NCBI GenBank assembly: GCA_028713875.1
Contig: JAQTNM010000045.1
Span: forward strand, 1 to 9,103
Direction of reading: 5' to 3'
Source: Candidatus Omnitrophota bacterium
Lineage (GTDB): Bacteria; Omnitrophota; Gorgyraeia; Gygaellales; Profunditerraquicolaceae
Length of the DNA: 9,103 nt
Under the pieces are notes generated by a model. The model was not told the DNA's origin, ran no database searches, and saw only the letters and a program-made list of their open reading frames with translations. Of the stretch, positions 5,413-9,103 are shown piece by piece. Positions within the stretch are counted from its first letter, which is position 1; each line of letters opens with the position of its first letter. The translations under genes and the position numbers were made by a program.

Positions 5413-6327
5413 ATGAGACGCAACATCATATTTATCGCCTTTTCTGCCATTTTATTGTTTGGTTTATGCGGCTGCGATATGGTATCCGGCCTACTCCCCA
5501 AGAAAACAGCGGTCAAGGAAGAAAAGGCCCAGGCAGCCCCGCCTGTTAAAGGCCCTATTGTTGCCAAGATCAATAATATACCCGTTACCCTGGAAGACCT
5601 GAACCAGGAAATAGATGCCTTCAATGCCGCAATACCGGATAATAAGCCGGAGGCAAAAATAAATACCCGCGAGAAAAAACTCGATTATCTGAAGAATGAA
5701 TTGGTGCGCAGGATCCTGTTATACCAGTATGCGTCAGACAAGGGCCTGGATAAAAACCCGGAGGTGCAGCGGGCGTTGGAGAAGACAAAACAGGACCTTC
5801 TGGTCATAGAGTTGATCCGGGAAGAGGCGGCAAACGTTGATGTCAGCTCCAAGGAAATAGAAGACTATTATAATACTTATAAAGAGCAGTTAAGGGAACC
5901 TGAGGAGAGGCAGATCCGCGAAATAGTGGTCAGCGCCGAACCAGAGGCTAAAGATATAATGATCCAGTTGCTTCAGGGCGCAGATTTCGCTACTCTGGCC
6001 AGGGAGCGCTCTAAAGCAGCAAGCGCTAAAGAAGGAGGAGACCTGGGTTTTATTCAAAGAGGGACGAAATCCCCTCAATTTGACGCGGTGGCATTTTCCG
6101 ATACTTTAGATGTAGGCAAGGTCAGCAATATTTTCAAAGGCCCGGACGGTTACTATATCATAAAATTAGAAGCTAAAAGCGGAGGCAAGCAAAGGTCGCT
6201 TTCTGAGCTATGGGATGATATAAAGCGCGGGTTGATTTTCGTAAAACAGCAGAAAAAAATAGAAGATCTGATCGGCAGGCTCTCCCGTGATGCGAGAATA
6301 GAGATTTATGAAGGAGAGATAAAATAG
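5413..6327 (+). CDS. SurA/PrsA-like lipoprotein with degenerate parvulin domain
   Basis: A 304-residue lipoprotein. The signal peptide (1-20) ends in a lipobox LCGC with acylated C21. A linker rich in Lys, Ala and Pro (29-47) is followed by a SurA-type helical chaperone domain (about 48-155). A rotamase-fold segment (about 163-255) shows 'GADFATLARERS', 'GGDLGFIQRG' and 'GYYIIKLE'. Parvulins isomerise prolyl bonds and act as periplasmic folding factors. Two histidines usual in active parvulins are replaced: the HILV motif reads REIVV (Glu170) and the GYHII motif reads GYYII (Tyr248). The protein is therefore more likely a chaperone than an enzyme. Asp follows the acylated Cys, an inner-membrane retention signal in E. 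coli but not proven elsewhere. The start is supported by AGGAG upstream. Its position before CpaB and the secretin suggests service to those envelope components. Confidence 0.87.
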   Translation: MRRNIIFIAFSAILLFGLCGCDMVSGLLPKKTAVKEEKAQAAPPVKGPIVAKINNIPVTLEDLNQEIDAFNAAIPDNKPEAKINTREKKLDYLKNELVRRILLYQYASDKGLDKNPEVQRALEKTKQDLLVIELIREEAANVDVSSKEIEDYYNTYKEQLREPEERQIREIVVSAEPEAKDIMIQLLQGADFATLARERSKAASAKEGGDLGFIQRGTKSPQFDAVAFSDTLDVGKVSNIFKGPDGYYIIKLEAKSGGKQRSLSELWDDIKRGLIFVKQQKKIEDLIGRLSRDARIEIYEGEIK

Positions 6328-6376
6328 AAGGATTGATAAAAAGCCGCCTTTAATAAAAAGAGAGGTCGCAGAGTAA

Positions 6377-7300
6377 ATGGTAAATCGCCGGATAGCCTTG
6401 ATCATTAGTTTATTAATCAGCCTGGTCGTCGCTTCGATAGCCCTGCTTATTATGAATGCTTATATTGGACAGCAAAAGCAGCAGATGGCAGAGCAGGCTA
6501 AGAGAGCTATTTTAGAGGCGCAATCCAATCAAGCCGCGGTATTGGTAGCCAAGCAGGATATACCGAGGGGGGTAGAGATCAGCCCGGAGATGTTCGATAC
6601 GGCGGTTGTCCCGCGGCAATTCCTCCAGCCCCAGGCGATAAGCTCCCTGGACAGAATCTCCGGGATGATTACGGTTGCCCCGATCTCCGCCGGCGAACAG
6701 ATAACCCTGACCAAACTTACCTACTCTAAGCAGTCCTTAGGCGGCCTGGCTGAAGTTACTCCGGTAGGGAAAAGGGCGATTACCATATCCGTAGATGAAA
6801 TTGCCTCTTTAGCCAGAATGGTTAAGCCCGGGGATTACGTGGATGTAATAGCTTATATCCCTCTGCCTGTGCAAACAAGTAAAGGAGAACAGGTAACCCA
6901 GGAGGCCATGATCCCTATTTTGCAGAACGTGTTGGTTTTGGCAGTCGGCCAGCAGTTGGGCACAGTTGCAGAGGCGGATAATCAAAGCAGGGGGCAAGGA
7001 CCCAAGATTGAAAATATTTCTCCTCTGGTGACCATTGCGCTTGACCCTACGGAAGCCAGCATTCTGGCTTTTTTGCAGGAGCAGAGCAAGATACGTTTAG
7101 TCCTGCGCTCTCCGGCAGATTCCAAGATCCAGCCGGTTAAACCCATAAGTTGGGACGGGGTGCTGCAATATTTGATTCCCAGGCTTGAGTCTTATCGGAA
7201 TGTGCCCCAGAAGGAAGAAGAGGCCGCGCCTTCCCAATACATAGAGATCTACCGCGGTCTGAACAAAGGCAGGATTCCTTTATCACAGGAGAAACAATGA
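6377..7300 (+). CDS. cpaB: CpaB/RcpC-family Flp pilus assembly protein
   Basis: A 307-residue periplasmic protein anchored by one N-terminal helix (about 7-29). A short coiled linker leads to a SAF domain (about 54-115: VLVAKQDIPRGVEIS and APISAGEQITLTKLT). The RcpC domain (about 125-245) contains GKRAITISVDEIASLARMVKPGDYVDVIAY, ILQNVLVLAVGQ and VTIALDPTEASILAFLQEQ. Length and order match CpaB of Tad systems, where it works with the secretin, possibly binding peptidoglycan or gating the channel. It ends in an ATGA overlap with the secretin start, so the two are translationally coupled. The start has only a weak GAGAGG about twelve bases upstream. The ATG at 6377 is preferred because the helix begins immediately after a short basic N-terminus. 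Confidence 0.92.
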   Translation: MVNRRIALIISLLISLVVASIALLIMNAYIGQQKQQMAEQAKRAILEAQSNQAAVLVAKQDIPRGVEISPEMFDTAVVPRQFLQPQAISSLDRISGMITVAPISAGEQITLTKLTYSKQSLGGLAEVTPVGKRAITISVDEIASLARMVKPGDYVDVIAYIPLPVQTSKGEQVTQEAMIPILQNVLVLAVGQQLGTVAEADNQSRGQGPKIENISPLVTIALDPTEASILAFLQEQSKIRLVLRSPADSKIQPVKPISWDGVLQYLIPRLESYRNVPQKEEEAAPSQYIEIYRGLNKGRIPLSQEKQ

Positions 7301-8952
7301 AGAGCCGCATTTTAATAATCCTCTTTGTAATTTCCGGTTTTGTCCTTCCTTGTTTTCGCACCTATGCCGGGGATAAGCCCGCAGGAGAACTCAGGCTTTA
7401 TATGGGTGAGGTCAAGGTCATTCCAGTGGATAATCCCACCCGCATTGTTATCGGTAACCCCAACATCATAGATATCGGCGAGGTGACCAAAAACCAGATG
7501 GTAATTAATCCCAAGGCCGTAGGCAAGACTACCCTGGTCTTCTGGGACAATTCAGGCGAGCAATCATATCAGGTGTGGGTTTTTAGCGAAGACCTGGACG
7601 ACTTTAAACAGCGGATAGACAATCTGCTGAGCAAGCTTAACCTTCCCGAGGTTTATACCCAGGTGGTAGAAGAGGAGGATAAAATCTTCCTTTTAGGCAG
7701 GGTGAAAACCGCTCAGGAGAGAGAAAGGATACAGATCGCACTGGGTGGATTGATGAAAAAAACAGTGGACCTTGTCCAGGTTAAGGAAGAAGAGGCGATT
7801 GTAGAGATAGATGTCCAGGTGTTGGAATTGGATCAGGATGCTTCCAGGACCCTGGGTTTTACCTGGCCGGGCACTCTGGCCTTAACCGATGTCTATTCCG
7901 GGACTACCACAGGCGTTCCGTTCAGTCAGATATTCAACCTTTCATCATTCACCCGCAGCCAATTGAATTTTAGCGTGGATGCCTTGGTGCAGGAGGGCAA
8001 GGCGCGAATCCTTTCCCGTCCGCGCCTGGCCTGCCAGAGCGGCAAAGAAGCGGAACTATTGGTAGGCGGAGAAAAGCCCACCTTCACTACGCAGGTAGCT
8101 ACTGCGGGAGGCCAGGGCACAAGCGTAGACTATAAGGAATTCGGGATCAAATTAAAGATCAAGCCCACGGTATCGGAAAAAGACCGCATAAAATTATCAG
8201 TAAACGTGGAAGTAAGCGAGGTCGGCGATGCCGAAACTATCGGCTCTGCAAGCGCTCCTTCTGCAAAGGCCTATCCCCTGACTAAACGCACAGCTTCTAC
8301 AGAACTATTTTTAAATGACAGCCAGACCTTGGGCATAGGCGGCTTGATTAAGCACAAAACAGAGGAGGATGTGCGCAAGGTCCCTGTTTTTGGAAATATC
8401 CCCATTTTCGGGATGTTTTTCAGAAAGAAATCAGTCAAGGTCGGCGGCGGCCAGGGCCAAAGAGGAGACACCGAATTGTTTATTACCATTACGCCTACCA
8501 TCGTCAGCCGGGGCCCGCAAGCAAAACAGGAAGAAGTCAAGGAAGCCAAACCGGCAACAGAAGCAGCAGCTGGCGGCAAAGCTGCTTCCGAGGCAGCCCC
8601 TGGAGGTGGAGAAGGCGATAAAAAAGCAGCTGCTCCGCCTGCGCCTGCCGAAACTAAAGCAGACCCCATTACCGTATATAGCCAGATCGTGCAAAACCGT
8701 GTTTTAAAAAATATAAGCTATCCTTCTCTTGCCAAGGAAGCAGGTTTCCAGGGAACGGTGAAATTAGGTTTGCGCATTGCTTATTCGGGCAAGCTCCTTG
8801 ATGTAGTTGTCAGACAGCCGTCAGGGTATAAAATTTTGGATGAACAGGCAGTAAATGCTGCTAAAGGCATAGAATCTTTTCCTCCATTCCCCCCCGCGAT
8901 AAATAAAGATGAACTCTGGATAGGCGTCACGATATTGTATAAATTAGATTAA
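7297..8952 (+). CDS. cpaC: CpaC/RcpA-type secretin with C-terminal TonB-like domain
   Basis: A 551-residue outer-membrane channel protein. A Sec signal peptide (1-24) is followed by the CpaC-type N domain (about 30-98: LYMGEVKVIPVDNPTRIVIG, NPKAVGKTTLVFWD), a BON-like segment (about 105-165) and the secretin core (about 167-404). The core ends in VPVFGNIPIFGMFF (362-375) and LFITITPTIV (394-403). A low-complexity Ala/Glu/Lys/Pro linker (about 408-456) follows, then a TonB C-terminal-like domain (about 459-551) with ISYPSLAKEAGFQGTVKLGL, GKLLDVVVRQPSG, LDEQAV and SFPPFPP. CpaC proteins usually end soon after the secretin core, so this tail is an addition. The frame is continuous, so it is not a cloning or frameshift artefact of two genes. 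It overlaps cpaB by four bases (ATGA) and has AGGAGA upstream. The secretin assignment is firm, the TonB-like call is strong, and its function here is unknown. Confidence 0.92.
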   Translation: MKSRILIILFVISGFVLPCFRTYAGDKPAGELRLYMGEVKVIPVDNPTRIVIGNPNIIDIGEVTKNQMVINPKAVGKTTLVFWDNSGEQSYQVWVFSEDLDDFKQRIDNLLSKLNLPEVYTQVVEEEDKIFLLGRVKTAQERERIQIALGGLMKKTVDLVQVKEEEAIVEIDVQVLELDQDASRTLGFTWPGTLALTDVYSGTTTGVPFSQIFNLSSFTRSQLNFSVDALVQEGKARILSRPRLACQSGKEAELLVGGEKPTFTTQVATAGGQGTSVDYKEFGIKLKIKPTVSEKDRIKLSVNVEVSEVGDAETIGSASAPSAKAYPLTKRTASTELFLNDSQTLGIGGLIKHKTEEDVRKVPVFGNIPIFGMFFRKKSVKVGGGQGQRGDTELFITITPTIVSRGPQAKQEEVKEAKPATEAAAGGKAASEAAPGGGEGDKKAAAPPAPAETKADPITVYSQIVQNRVLKNISYPSLAKEAGFQGTVKLGLRIAYSGKLLDVVVRQPSGYKILDEQAVNAAKGIESFPPFPPAINKDELWIGVTILYKLD

Positions 8953-8955
8953 GCC

Positions 8956-9103
8956 ATGGCTAAAACAATCATTCTCTTCAGCACAAAAGGAGGCGTGGGC
9001 AAGACTTTAATCGCCGCTAACCTGGCCATATCAATAGCCAGGGAACACAAAAAAAGAGTCTGTCTGGTTGACCTGGATGTGCGCGGGATAAGCGACACAG
9101 CCA
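8956..9103 (+). CDS. CpaE/TadZ-like MinD-family ATPase, N-terminal part (3' end outside window)
   Basis: The first 49 codons of a gene cut by the window end. The deviant Walker A motif KGGVGKT (11-17) follows a short beta strand (TIILFST), and VCLVDLDVRG gives the second strand with an acidic pair. This is the SIMIBI MinD/ParA fold. In Tad operons the gene after cpaC is usually cpaE/tadZ, which places the machine at a pole. The ATPase motif begins at residue 11, so the N-terminal receiver-like domain of classic CpaE is absent. The ATG is three bases after the secretin stop with no clear Shine-Dalgarno, which suggests translational coupling. Without the rest, a plain MinD or ParA cannot be excluded. 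Confidence 0.82.
   Translation, partial: MAKTIILFSTKGGVGKTLIAANLAISIAREHKKRVCLVDLDVRGISDTA

Noticed and set aside
8369..8707. Plus- and minus-strand open frames within the secretin linker region
   Set aside because: They are shadows produced by the low-complexity Ala/Lys/Glu codons of the linker and lack ribosome binding sites and recognisable domains.

Overview
This window looks like a chromosomal segment from an uncultured diderm (Gram-negative) bacterium. The evidence is a secretin, a lipoprotein with a clear lipobox, and TonB-like sequence, all of which imply an outer membrane. Base composition is moderate and AT-leaning by eye, with strong AGGAGG-type ribosome binding sites. The gene style (CpaB/CpaC Tad genes, FIST plus histidine kinase signalling, a GT39-like membrane protein) would fit a lineage such as Omnitrophota or a relative. 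That placement is an impression, not something the sequence proves.

Layout. (1) Positions 1-975, plus strand: the 3' part of a multi-pass membrane protein resembling a GT-C/GT39 glycosyltransferase, cut by the window edge. (2) Positions 1000-4641, minus strand: a tight three-gene signalling operon, transcribed FIST sensor, then membrane histidine kinase with GAF domain, then response regulator with GGDEF domain. The gaps are 7 and 11 bases, with ribosome binding sites overlapping the preceding gene's end. A good sigma70-like promoter sits only a few bases before the FIST start, so the transcript is probably leaderless. (3) Positions 4642-5147: a 506-base interval without a substantial protein gene. 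It holds the FIST promoter, two tiny ORFs behind a strong Shine-Dalgarno, a double-hairpin palindromic element, a promoter, tRNA-Glu(CTC), a long imperfect stem that may be a structured RNA, and a promoter for the next operon. (4) Positions 5148-9103, plus strand: an apparent Tad/Flp-type pilus or secretion operon. It has an 80-aa two-helix membrane protein, a SurA/PrsA-like lipoprotein with a degenerate parvulin domain, CpaB, a CpaC/RcpA-type secretin, and the first 49 codons of a CpaE/MinD-like ATPase that continues past the window.

How the genes may work together. The Tad genes would build an envelope-spanning machine: secretin in the outer membrane, CpaB as periplasmic partner, the lipoprotein perhaps as secretin or pilin chaperone, and the ATPase as a positioning factor. 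The neighbouring signalling operon would sense a small ligand through FIST and/or GAF and pass phosphate to a receiver that controls a c-di-GMP-type output, a common way to control surface attachment. A functional link between the two operons is inference from adjacency only. The most unusual feature is the secretin, which carries a C-terminal TonB-like domain behind an Ala/Glu/Lys/Pro-rich linker.
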